The notes under the pieces: generated by a model | The model's database searches: none | Told to the model about the DNA's origin: nothing | Seen by the model: only the letters and a program-made list of their open reading frames with translations | Position numbers and translations under genes: made by a program | In this document: one piece after another, positions 15,942 through 25,300 of the stretch | Layout: each line of letters begins with the position of its first letter | Numbering within the stretch: the first letter of the stretch is position 1 | Assembly: GCF_014646515.1 (NCBI RefSeq) | Contig: NZ_BMNK01000002.1 | Coordinates: forward strand, 124,001 to 188,000 | Source of the DNA: Nonomuraea glycinis | GTDB taxonomy: Bacteria > Actinomycetota > Actinomycetes > Streptosporangiales > Streptosporangiaceae | Direction: 5' to 3' | DNA length: 64,000 nucleotides

Positions 15942-16370
15942 TCAGTCTGGCCGTTTCTGGTTCTCGATGTACTCCTTGATGATCGACAGGGGTGCTCCGC
16001 CGCAGGACGCGGCGAGATAGGAGGGGGACCAGAAATGGCCGCCCCACAGATACCGGCGGATGTGGACCGGGAACTCCTTGCGCAGCAGCCGGGCCGAGAC
16101 GCCCTTGAGAGAGTTGACCAGAGTCGAGAGCGCGACCTTGGGCGGATAGTGCACCAGCAGGTGGACATGGTCGTGCTCGCCGTTGAACTCCACCAGCGTG
16201 GCGCCGAAGCTGTCGCATACCTCGATCATGATGTCCTCACAGCGGCGCAGGGTCTCATCGGTGAACACTTCGCGCCGGTATTTGGTGGTAAAGACCAAAT
16301 GGGCGTGGAGGCTGTGGACCACGCTACGGCCCCGCCGGATCTTGGGGTTCGGCTCCCATCGCGGTGACAT
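15942..16370 (-). CDS. tnpA: IS200-type HUH transposase TnpA
   Basis: 142 residues starting MSPRWEPNPKIRRGRSVVHS. The Y1 transposase signature is complete: the HUH pair in GEHDHVHLLVHYP and the catalytic Tyr in SIIKEYIENQK; LKGVSARLLRKEFP and YLWGGHFWSPSYLA are family motifs. It nicks and joins single-stranded DNA at the element ends. ATG 16370 is chosen because the longer frame crosses the tnpB start. It appears intact and potentially active. Confidence 0.93.
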   Translation of the reverse strand: MSPRWEPNPKIRRGRSVVHSLHAHLVFTTKYRREVFTDETLRRCEDIMIEVCDSFGATLVEFNGEHDHVHLLVHYPPKVALSTLVNSLKGVSARLLRKEFPVHIRRYLWGGHFWSPSYLAASCGGAPLSIIKEYIENQKRPD

Positions 16371-16383
16371 AGACCTAATGGTA

Positions 16384-17537
16384 ATGTGTTCGATTGTGAA
16401 ACTGGTGGTGCAGGTGAAGCTCCTGCCGACGCCGCAGCAGGCGGCGGCGCTGGAAGCCACCCTGCACGCCGCCAACCGGGCGGCGAACCTGGTCGCGGCA
16501 CTGGCGTTCCAGCAACGCTGTTTCCGCACCTTCGACCTGCGCAAGCACACCTACGACCAGATCAAGGCCGACTTCGGCTTGGCCGCCCAGGCCGCCCAGC
16601 ACGTCATCAAGAAAGTGTGCGACGCCTACCGCACCCTGCACGCCAACCTCGCCGCCGGAACCTGGGCAAGCCCGGATCGCCACGCCGGATCAAAGCCGAG
16701 ACCAAACCGATCTCCTTCCGGCCGCTGGCGGCCCAGCCCTATGACGACCGGTGCCTGTCCTGGCAGCATGATGCGCGGACGGTGTCGATCTGGACGAGCG
16801 CCGGGCGGCTGAAAGGGGTGGCCTTCACCGGCTCGGCCGGGCAACTGGCTTTGCTGGCCGCCCACCGCCGGGGTGAGTCGGATCTGATCTGCCGGGACGG
16901 GATGTGGTTCCTGTATGCCACGGTCGAGGTGGCCGACCGGCCGCTGTCGGAACCGGACGGCTTCGTCGGGGTGGATCTGGGCATCGCCAACATCGCTACC
17001 ACCTCCGATGGGGTCCGTCATTGCGGCAAGGGCCTGAACGCGGTCCGCCACCGTCATCGCCGCCTGCGCCGCCGCCTGCAGGCCAAGCGGACCAAGTCCG
17101 CCAAGCGGCTGCTGAAACGGCGGCGTCGTCGCGAGGCGCGGTTCGCCGCGAATGTCAACCACGTCATCGCCAAAAGCATCGTGACCGAGGCGACACGCAC
17201 CGGGCGCGGGATCGCTCTGGAGGATCTCCAGGGCATCCGCGAGCGGGTACGGCTTCGCAAGCCCCAGCGGGTCACGCTGCACTCCTGGAGTTTCTACCAG
17301 CTCGGAGCTTTCATCGCCTACAAGGCGGTCCGGGCAGGCGTGGCGGTGATCGCCGTGGATGCGGCCTACACCTCACAGCAGTGCTCGCACTGCGGGCATG
17401 TGGACAGGCGCAACCGGCCCGACCAGGCCACCTTCTCGTGTACGTCGTGCGGTTTCGCTGAGCACGCCGACGTCAACGCAGCCCGGAACATCGCCTCACG
17501 CGGTGAGACGGGCTGGGCAGTCAGTCACGCTGCCTGA
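16384..17537 (+). pseudogene. tnpB: TnpB-type RNA-guided nuclease, frameshifted
   Basis: Two frames make one TnpB. The first (MCSIVKLVVQVKLLPTPQQA to about RTLHANLAAG) breaks near 16658, where one base appears missing in GCCGGAACC. The second continues with NLGKPGSPRRIKAETKPISF to the stop at 17537. RuvC residues are intact (Asp in GVDLGIANIA, Glu in ALEDLQGI, C-terminal Asp in HADVNAARN) and the zinc ribbon CSHC/CTSC is present. TnpB is an RNA-guided DNA nuclease that maintains IS605 elements. With the frameshift it is probably inactive unless recoded. Confidence 0.88.
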
Positions 17538-17619
17538 CGCGGACCGGACCGTCGAAGCCATCGACGGCGAGGAGCTGCAAGCTCGGTCGTTTTACGACCG
17601 AGAAGCTGACACTGGGGTG

Positions 17620-18537
17620 GTGACGATCGTGGTGCCCCCGGCGTTGGTGGCGAATCATGTGAAGCAGGACGGTGCGGCGGGGCGGGCCTGGTCGGCGGGG
17701 TTGCCCGCGCTGGCGGAGCGTTATCTGCGGGAGTGGGAGCTGCGGCTCGACGGGGAGCCGAGGCACGGGGTCGTGTCGCTGGTGCTGCCGGTGGTGCGGG
17801 CTGACGGCACGCCGGCGGCGCTCAAGTTGCAGCCCGTCACGGACGAGCACGCGACCGAGGGGCCGGGGCTGCGGGCCTGGGCCGGGAACGCGTCCGTGCT
17901 GTTGCTCGACGAGGATCCTGGCGGCGGTGCCCTGCTGCTGGAGCGGCTGGACGCGGCCAGGCCGCTGTCCGCGGTGCCCGACGACATGGAGGCGGTGGAG
18001 ATCCTCGCCGGGCTGCTCGCCCGGCTGGTGGCCGTGCCCGCGCCTGCCGGGATGTCGCGCCGGCTCGGGGACATCGCTCAGGGCATGCTCGACGACGTGC
18101 CGGAGGCGCTGGGCGCGCTGGGCGACGAGCGCGAGCGGCACTGGCTGCGGGTGTGCGCGGGAGCGGTCGGTGAGCTGGTCGCCGAGCCGGGCGACCGGCT
18201 CCTGCACTGGGACCTGCACTACGACAACGTGCTGGCCGCCGAGCGGGAGCCGTGGCTGAGCATCGACCCCAAGCCACTGGCCGGCGACCCGGGGTTCGAC
18301 CTCCTGCCGGCGCTGGACAACCGGTGGGACGACGTGGTCGCCACCGGGGACGTGCGGCGGGCGGTGCTGCGACGCTTCGACCTCATGGTCGACCGGCTCG
18401 GGCTCGACCGGCGGCGGGCGGCCGGGTGGACCCTGGGCCGGGTGCTGCAGAACTCGCTGTGGAGCATCGAGGACGGCGAGCCGGGCCTGGACGAGATCCA
18501 ACTGGCGGTGGCCGAGGCGATGACCCACCGCCAGTAG
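17620..18537 (+). CDS. APH(6)/hydroxyurea-type aminoglycoside phosphotransferase
   Basis: 305 residues from GTG 17620 (VTIVVPPALVANHVKQDGAA). Family motifs: AWSAGLPALAERYLREWELR, LKLQPVTDEHATEGPGLRAW, ALLLERLD, catalytic loop LLHWDLHYDNVLAAEREPWL, and metal-binding SIDPKPLAGDPGFDLLPAL. Members phosphorylate streptomycin at O6 or hydroxyurea; many chromosomal copies have no tested substrate. The IS605 right end lies within about 20 bases of the start, so the native promoter has probably been displaced. The start is uncertain because upstream sequence belongs to the IS. Confidence 0.87.
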   Translation: MTIVVPPALVANHVKQDGAAGRAWSAGLPALAERYLREWELRLDGEPRHGVVSLVLPVVRADGTPAALKLQPVTDEHATEGPGLRAWAGNASVLLLDEDPGGGALLLERLDAARPLSAVPDDMEAVEILAGLLARLVAVPAPAGMSRRLGDIAQGMLDDVPEALGALGDERERHWLRVCAGAVGELVAEPGDRLLHWDLHYDNVLAAEREPWLSIDPKPLAGDPGFDLLPALDNRWDDVVATGDVRRAVLRRFDLMVDRLGLDRRRAAGWTLGRVLQNSLWSIEDGEPGLDEIQLAVAEAMTHRQ

Positions 18538-18610
18538 GGGCCGCTCACCGTGGGCAGCCGACGCCCGTAGACAGTGGGGGCGCCGGCTGTTGGCTGGCCG
18601 GTGTGGCCGG

Positions 18611-19537
18611 TCAGCCTACCTGGATGACGATCTTGCCGCGGCCGTGGCCGGTCTCGATCTCTCTGTGCGCGTCCGCCGCCTTCTCCAGCTCGTACGTCCT
18701 GCGTACCGGGAACTTCAGTTTGCCGGTGGCGTACAGGTCGGCGTAGCGGCCCAGGCGCTCGGCCGTACGGACGCCCTGGGTGGTGCGTACGCCCAGGGCG
18801 GCGGCCTTGGCGTGTTCGACCAGGGTCAGGATCCGGTCGGGGTCCTTGACGAGCTCCAGCGAGACCTCCAGCGCGTGCCCGCCCGCGCCGTCGAGCGCGG
18901 CGTGCACCCCGTCGGGCGCCAGGGCGCGGACCCGGTCGGCGAGGCCGTCGCCGTAGGCCACGGGGGTCGCGCCGAGGTCCCACAGGTAGGCGTGGTTCTC
19001 CTCGCGGGCGGTGCCGATCACGGTGGCGCCGCGCATCCTGGCGATCTGCACGGCGGCGGTGCCGACGGAGCCGGCGGCGGCGTGGACGAGCAGCGTGTCA
19101 CCCGGCCCCACGGCCAGCCCGTCGAGCGCGATCTCGGCCGTCTGCACGCCGGCGGTCAGCCCGCCCGCGACCTCCCAGGGCACCCCGGCGGGCTTGGCGG
19201 TCACGTCTCCCGCGTTCACCACGATGTACTCGGCGTAGCTGTTGAGCAGCGAGAAGCCGAGCACCTCCGCCCCCAGCGGCACGCCGGTCACGTCCTCGTC
19301 CACCTGGTCCACCACGCCCGCGAACTCGTTGCCGGGGATGCGCGGCAGGTCGCCGGTCACGCCGGGCGGGGTCCAGCCGCCGCGCACGGCGGCGTCGAAG
19401 GGCTGGACGCCCGCCGTCCTGACCCGCACCCGCACCTGGCCCGCTCCCGCCTGCGGCGCCGGAAGCTCCATCACTCGCAGCACCTCGGGGCCGCCGAAGG
19501 CGGTGAACGCCGCGGCCCGCATCATCTCTTCACTCAT
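18611..19537 (-). CDS. NADP-dependent zinc-less alcohol dehydrogenase/quinone oxidoreductase
   Basis: 308 residues of the medium-chain dehydrogenase family: MRAAAFTAFGGPEVLRVMEL near the start, then GNEFAGVVDQV, AGLTAGVQTAEIALDGL, and the nucleotide loop VHAAAGSVGTAAVQIARMRG. Zinc-ligand cysteines are absent, as in quinone reductases. The upstream promoter has a SoxR-type operator with 19-bp spacing, and the -10 lies 8 bases from ATG 19537, so the message may be leaderless; ATG 19525 or 19522 are alternatives. A role in disposing of redox-cycling quinones is inferred. Confidence 0.9.
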   Translation of the reverse strand: MSEEMMRAAAFTAFGGPEVLRVMELPAPQAGAGQVRVRVRTAGVQPFDAAVRGGWTPPGVTGDLPRIPGNEFAGVVDQVDEDVTGVPLGAEVLGFSLLNSYAEYIVVNAGDVTAKPAGVPWEVAGGLTAGVQTAEIALDGLAVGPGDTLLVHAAAGSVGTAAVQIARMRGATVIGTAREENHAYLWDLGATPVAYGDGLADRVRALAPDGVHAALDGAGGHALEVSLELVKDPDRILTLVEHAKAAALGVRTTQGVRTAERLGRYADLYATGKLKFPVRRTYELEKAADAHREIETGHGRGKIVIQVG

Positions 19538-19544
19538 GCGGGCC

Positions 19545-19575
19545 AGCCTGCTTCCTCAAGCGCGCTTGAGGTCAA
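19545..19575 (-). promoter_or_regulatory. SoxR-type promoter of the oxidoreductase gene
   Basis: CCTCAAGCGCGCTTGAGG (19554-19571) is a perfect palindrome identical in both arms to the SoxR consensus CCTCAAG-N4-CTTGAGG. On the minus strand a -35 TTGACC (19575-19570) and a weak -10 CAGGCT (19550-19545) flank it with the 19-bp spacer typical of MerR-family promoters such as E. coli soxS. No soxR gene is in the window. Confidence 0.8.
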
Positions 19576-19667
19576 GCTGTCTAACCATTCGGGAACTTTT
19601 TTCTTTAGTCAGCCTTTATCTAGATATAGTCCAACGAGTCAGGCACCGGGGGACGGGGCAACGAGTA

Positions 19668-20222
19668 TTGAGCGAGTTCCTGCACGTCGCGTTGGACTTT
19701 CCGACGGTCTTTTTCAGCTTTCTGTTGATCGTGGTCGTCGGTTATTGGGTCGTGGTGATCACCGGCCTGTTCGACCTTGACGGCGCGGACGCGCCCTGGC
19801 TCGGGTTCGGCGGTGTGCCGGCCGGCGTCACGCTCTCCCTGCTGATCGCGACGGCCTGGCTGCTGAGCCTGATCGGGAGCCAGTTCGCGACCGGACCGCT
19901 GCTCTGGGCCGTGCCCGCCGTCGCCCTGGCGGGCGGCTGGCTGGGCACCCGGGCGCTGATCAGCCCGCTGCGGGGGCTGATGGCGAAGGAAATCCTCCCC
20001 TCGCGCGGCGACTTCGTCGGCCGCATGTGCGTGATCCGCACCGGCCTGGCGAGCCACGACTTCGGCCAGGCCGAGGTCACCGCCGCCGACGGCTCCTCCG
20101 CCGTCGTCCAGGTCAGGACGACCGGTCAGGATCGCCTGGTCCGCGGCGACAACGCATTGATCTTCGAATACGACGCAGACGGCGAGTTCTTCTGGGTCAT
20201 GCCTTACGAAAGTGAGCACTGA
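19668..20222 (+). CDS. YqiJ/NfeD-like OB-fold membrane protein
   Basis: 184 residues if started at TTG 19668 (LSEFLHVALDFPTVFFSFLL); the start is tentative. Three hydrophobic segments (about 12-32, 50-68 and 74-92) precede a cytoplasmic OB fold (LPSRGDFVGRMCVIRTGLAS, then AVVQVRTTGQDRLVRGDNAL). This matches YqiJ-type NfeD relatives, encoded with flotillins and thought to organise membrane microdomains. An AT-rich promoter with TATAGT at 19625-19630 lies 38 bases upstream. Its TGA overlaps the flotillin ATG (TGATG). Confidence 0.85.
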   Translation: MSEFLHVALDFPTVFFSFLLIVVVGYWVVVITGLFDLDGADAPWLGFGGVPAGVTLSLLIATAWLLSLIGSQFATGPLLWAVPAVALAGGWLGTRALISPLRGLMAKEILPSRGDFVGRMCVIRTGLASHDFGQAEVTAADGSSAVVQVRTTGQDRLVRGDNALIFEYDADGEFFWVMPYESEH

Positions 20223-22318
20223 TGGATGTCATCTCCACCGGCTTCGCGGTTTTCCTCGCTGTCGTCCTTGTCGTCGTCATAGGTCTGCTCGTCGTCATCA
20301 GCCGGCTGTTCAGAAAGGTCGAACAGGGTAAAGCGCTGATCATTTCGAAGGTCAACAAGGTGGACGTGACGTTCACCGGCGCCATCGTTCTTCCCGTGGT
20401 GCACCGGGCCGAGACCATGGACATCTCGGTGAAGACCATCGAGATCGAGCGGACCGGCCGCGAGGGCCTGATCTGCATGGACAACATCCGGGCCGACATC
20501 AAGATCACGTTCTTCGTCCGGGTGAACAAGACCGCCGAGGACGTCATCAAGGTCGCCCAGGCCATCGGCACCGTGCGGGCCAGCGACGAGTCGACGTTGC
20601 AGGAGCTGTTCAACGCCAAGTTCTCCGAGGCGCTCAAGACCGCCGGCAAGCAGCTCGACTTCGTCGACCTCTACACCAAGCGCGACGAGTTCCGCGACGA
20701 GATCATCCGCCTCATCGGCACCGACCTCAACGGCTACAGCCTTGAGGACGCGGCCATCGACTACCTGGAGCAGACCGCGCTGACGTCGCTCGACAAGAGC
20801 AACATCCTCGACGCCCAGGGCATCCGCAAGATCACCGAGCTGACGGCGATCGAGCACGTGCGCACGAACGAGTTCCAGCGCACCGAGGAGAAGGAGATCA
20901 CCCGCCAGAACGTGGACGCCCGCGAGGCCATCCTGGAGCTGGAGCGCCGCCAGGCCGACGCCGAGGCCAAGCAGAAGCGCGAGATCCAGACCGTACGGGC
21001 CCGCGAGGAGGCGGAGATCGCCCGCGTGCAGGCCGAGGAGCGGTTGCGGGCCATGGCGGCCAACATCAAGACCGACGAGCAGCTCGGCGTACAGCAGGAG
21101 AACCGGGCCCGTGAGGTGGCCGTCGCGGAGAAGAACCGCGAGCGGGTGATCGCGATCGAGTCCGAGCGGATCGAGAAGGACCGCATGCTGGAGGTCATCG
21201 CCCGCGAGCGGGAGACCGAGCTGTCACGCATCTCCAAGGACAAGGAGGTCGAGACCGAGAAGCGGTCGATCGCCGAGGTCGTACGGGAGCGCATCGCGGT
21301 GGACAAGACGGTGGCCGAGCAGGAGGAGGCCATCAAGCGGCTGCGCGTGGTCGAGGAGGCCGAGCGCACCCGCCAGGCGGTGATCATCGCCGCCGAGGCC
21401 GAGGCGCAGGAGAACCTGGTCAAGGGCATCAAGGCGGCCGAGGCGGCCGAGGAGGCGTCGAAGTTCAAGGCCCGCGAGGAGCTGGTGCTCGCCGAGGCCA
21501 GGCAGCAGGCCGCCGAGCTGGACGCCAGGGCCAAGATCCGGCTGGCCGAGGGCGTACAGGCCGAGACCGCCGCGGCCGGGCTGGCCGAGGCGCAGGTCAA
21601 GGAGCGGGGCGCGGAGGCGATCGAGAAGGTCGGCCACGCGGAGGCGATGGCGCTGGGCGAGAAGCTCAAGGCCGAGGCCGAAGGCGCTCGGGCGATGGCC
21701 CTGGTCGAGGGCGACCGGCTCAAGGCGCAGGCCGAGGGCGAGCAGGCGATGGCCCTGGCCTCCGCCGCCGCGATCGGCGAGAAGCTCAAGGCCGAGGCCG
21801 AGGGTCTGACGGAGAAGGCGGCCGCGATGGCGGCGCTGGACGACGCCAGCAGGGCGCACGAGGAGTACCGGCTGCGCCTGGAGACCGACAAGGAAGTACG
21901 GCTCAAGCAGATCGACGTGTCCCGCCACGTGGCGGAGGCGCAGGCGAGCGTGCTGGCCGCCGGTCTGGCCAAGGCGAACATCGACATCGTCGGCGGCGAC
22001 ACGATGTTCTTCGACAAGGTGATCGGCTCGATCACCGCGGGCAAGGTGGTCGACGGGTTCGTCGAGCACTCCGACGTGGCCCGGTCCATGGCCGGCCCCT
22101 ACCTGAACGGGTCCGCCAGTCTGATGCAGGACCTGGCCGGCGTGGTCAGCGGGGTCAGCACCGAGGACCTGAAGAACCTCACCGTGTCGGCGCTGCTCAT
22201 GCGGCTCATCCAGCGGGGCGGGCCGGACTCCGGGCCGCTGGGCGAGCTGCTGGACACGGCCCGCCGCCTCGGCGTGGCGGACTCGTCGGTGACGGCGCTG
22301 GTCCCCGCGAAGGTCTGA
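20222..22318 (+). CDS. Flotillin-like SPFH protein (YqiK type)
   Basis: 698 residues. An N-terminal membrane segment (about 5-28) leads to the SPFH domain (about 35-210: KALIISKVNKVDVTFTGAIV, TIEIERTGREGLICMDNIRA, then FFVRVNKTAEDVIKVAQAIG). A very long charged coiled coil (about 210-560) is rich in AEA, ERE and AEAEGA repeats, and a non-coiled C-terminal region ends VTALVPAKV. Flotillins oligomerise on membranes and gather partner proteins. It is coupled to the YqiJ-like gene and followed after 4 bases by the giant ATPase, so the three form one operon. Confidence 0.93.
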   Translation: MDVISTGFAVFLAVVLVVVIGLLVVISRLFRKVEQGKALIISKVNKVDVTFTGAIVLPVVHRAETMDISVKTIEIERTGREGLICMDNIRADIKITFFVRVNKTAEDVIKVAQAIGTVRASDESTLQELFNAKFSEALKTAGKQLDFVDLYTKRDEFRDEIIRLIGTDLNGYSLEDAAIDYLEQTALTSLDKSNILDAQGIRKITELTAIEHVRTNEFQRTEEKEITRQNVDAREAILELERRQADAEAKQKREIQTVRAREEAEIARVQAEERLRAMAANIKTDEQLGVQQENRAREVAVAEKNRERVIAIESERIEKDRMLEVIARERETELSRISKDKEVETEKRSIAEVVRERIAVDKTVAEQEEAIKRLRVVEEAERTRQAVIIAAEAEAQENLVKGIKAAEAAEEASKFKAREELVLAEARQQAAELDARAKIRLAEGVQAETAAAGLAEAQVKERGAEAIEKVGHAEAMALGEKLKAEAEGARAMALVEGDRLKAQAEGEQAMALASAAAIGEKLKAEAEGLTEKAAAMAALDDASRAHEEYRLRLETDKEVRLKQIDVSRHVAEAQASVLAAGLAKANIDIVGGDTMFFDKVIGSITAGKVVDGFVEHSDVARSMAGPYLNGSASLMQDLAGVVSGVSTEDLKNLTVSALLMRLIQRGGPDSGPLGELLDTARRLGVADSSVTALVPAKV

Positions 22319-22322
22319 CAGC

Positions 22323-25300
22323 GTGACTGACACTGCTCAGGAAGGCACCACCAATCTTGAGGCCGGCACGTACGAGGTGCTCAGGAACCGGCTCGGCGCC
22401 CAGGCCAAGGCGCTGTCGAAGGCGGCCGAGGCCGTCAACGCGCAGCGCCTGACGGTGTTCGGCGGGGCCGAGCTGCGACTGCTGGGCACCGAGCGGATCC
22501 GTACGGAGAACAATTGCGTCCCCAGGGACATCGTCTCCGTGGGCGACGTCATGCTGTTCGGCTACAACGTGTTCATCGGGCTCAAGCCGGAGACCGCAGT
22601 GACCGACGTGTTCGCCGTGCACCGCTTCACCCGGGAGGGCGACGCCTTCAGGTTCGATGCCGAGAAGCTGCCGGCCCTGGACGACCCGGCCTTCCGCAAG
22701 GACTTCTCCGAGCTCTACCGCTATTACAAGGAGACCAGCCTCGCCCAGCTCAGGCGGGTGGAGGGCAAGCTGCTGGCCGTCTTCCAGACGGGCCCGGCCG
22801 ACCTCCGGGTCCTCCGCTGGACGGTCACCCCCACCGGGGTCATGAAATATCAGGACAGTCGGGGGGAGCGGGACCATGTCTTCCCGCCCTCCCACGACTT
22901 CGAGTGGACCCCCAGCAGTCGCGACGACCACGTCCTCGGCCGCCACCCGCACATCTCCATCGAGGACGAGGTGTTCGTCGAGACCGTCGGCGGCGACCTC
23001 ACTATCAAGATCGAGAACAACACCGAGTCCGGCGCGGGCATCTACAGCGAGCCCGTCGCCGAGAAACTGCAGAGCCTGGCCGACGCCGACGTCGAGTACG
23101 CCCGCGTCGGGCCGCTCATCCTCATGCGGATCAGGCCGTACAAGGAGACCGAGTGGCGGCATCTGGTCTTCAACACCCGCACCAAGGCCGTGACCAGGCT
23201 CGACGGCATCGGGCAGGCCTGCCAGCGGTTGCCCGAGGACCAGGGGTTGATCTTCCCCGGCGGCTACTACCTGGCCACGGGGGTCAGCAAGACGTTCGAC
23301 ACCGACGTCAGCGACCTGGAGTTCGAGCGGATGGTCCGCTCGCCCAACGGCGAGGACGTGCTCTACGTCTTCCACGCCAGGGGTGACGGACGCTCGCTGC
23401 TGCTGCCGTACAACGTGATCAGAAAGGAGGTGGCCAACCCGATCGTCTGCCACGGGTTCTCGCTGTTCGACGACGGCACCATGGTGGTCTTCCGGGCCAC
23501 CTCCGAGGAGCCGACGCGGGTGCACCCCATGCAGGTGTGGCAGACGCCGTACGTCTCCGACACCTACGCCGCCGCGCAGCCGACCGGTACCGGGCCGCTA
23601 GAGCGCATCGGCAACGCCGAGCTGGTGCGCGGCATCTCCGACTGCCTGTCGGTGTCGCGCATGGTCGAGGAGATGGCACCGGGGGCGGCCACGTTCGAGG
23701 CGCTGATCGCCGCCTGCACGCGCACCTTCGACAGCTACCACTGGCTCGGTGAGCACGGCCTGCGCGGGCCGCTCGCCGACGTGCGCGCCACCGCCGAGCA
23801 GGTGCTCGACGAGTACGAGAGCGTGGCGCAGCTCACCCGCCAGGCCGCCGACACGCTGGAGGAGGCCGCCGAGGAGGTCGCCCAGCTGCTGCGCCGGTCC
23901 AAGGGCGACTCCCCCGCGACCGCCGACGCCTGGGTCACCCTGCTGGCCACCCTGCGCCGGGCCCAGGGGCATCTGGTGACGCTGCGCGAGGTCCGCTACC
24001 TCGACCTCGCCCGGCTGGACGAGCTGGCCGCCGCCCTGACCGAGGAGGTCACCTCGGCGGGCCGGCGGGCCATCGCGTTCCTGGAACGGCCCGACGCGTT
24101 CACCGGCTATCACGCGGCCGTGGAGGAGCTCGCCGCGCAGGCCGCCGCGATCGCCACCGTGGCCGAAGCGGTACCGGTCACCGAGCGGCTGACCACCCAG
24201 GCGGAAGGGCTGGACGTCGTCACCGAGGTGGTCGGCTCGCTGGACATCGCCGACGCGACCGTACGCACCTCCATCCTGGGCCGTATCGCCGAGGTGCTGG
24301 GCGGCATCAACCGGGCGCGGGCGCTGCTGGACGGGCGTCGGCGCGAGCTGCTCGGCGCCGAGGGCAGGGCCGCGTTCGCGGCCGAGTTCGCGCTGCTCGG
24401 CCAGGCCATCACCGGCGCGATGGCCGTCGCCGACACGCCGGCCAGGTGCGACGAGCAGCTCGGCCGGCTGATGATCCAGGTGGAGAACCTGGAGTCGCGC
24501 TTCGGTGAGTTCGACGACTTCGCCGACCAGCTCAACGCCAAGCGCGACGACGTGTACGAGGCGTTCTCCGCCCGCAAGCAGGCCCAGCTCGACGCGCTCG
24601 CCCAGCGGGCCGACCGGCTGTTCACCTCCGCCGAACGCACCCTCGGCAGCATCACCAGGCGGCTGTCCACGCTGGGCTCGCTCGACGAGGTCAACACCTA
24701 CTTCGCCACCGACCCCATGGTGGCCAAGCTCCGATCCGTCTCGGCCGAGCTGCGTGACCTGGGCGACGCCGTACGGGCCGAGGAGCTGGAGGGCAGGGTC
24801 AAGGCGGCGCAGCAGGAGGCCGGGCGTGCCCTGCGCGACCGCCTGGACCTGTTCACCGACGGCGGGGAGAGCATCCGGCTCGGCCGCCACCGCTTCGCCG
24901 TCAACACCCAGCCGATCGATCTGACGCTGGTCCCGCAGCGGGGTCCGGACGGCGACGGCGTGACGATGAACTTCGCCATCACCGGCACCGACTACCGCTC
25001 CCCGGCCCCCGCCTCCTTCGCCGACACCCGCCCCTTCTGGGATCAACTGCTCGTCTCGGAGAGCGCCGAGGTCTACCGCGCGGAGCACCTGGCGGCCTCC
25101 CTCCTGGACACCGCCGTCCCCGGCCCCGACCTGCCCGATCTGGTACGGCAAGCCGCCCAGGAGCGCTACGACGAGGGCTACGAGCGCGGAGTCCACGACC
25201 ATGACGCCGCCGCCATCCTGGACGTCCTGCTCCGGCTGCGGGCGGGCGCGGGCCTGCTGCGCTACCCACCGGAGGCGCGGGCCGCGGCCCAGCTTTTCTG

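Larger units (their letters stand above)
15835..17610. mobile_element. IS605-type insertion sequence (IS200/IS605 family)
   Basis: Divergent tnpA and tnpB with sub-terminal hairpins: CCCGGGCG/CGCCCGGG (15854-15873) on the left, and CTCGGTCGT/ACGACCGAG (17582-17602) on the right, 45 bases after the tnpB stop. Such hairpins are the recognition structures of single-strand HUH transposition, and there are no terminal inverted repeats. The right hairpin region would also encode the TnpB guide RNA scaffold. Exact ends are not determined; they are placed just outside the hairpins. Confidence 0.75.
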
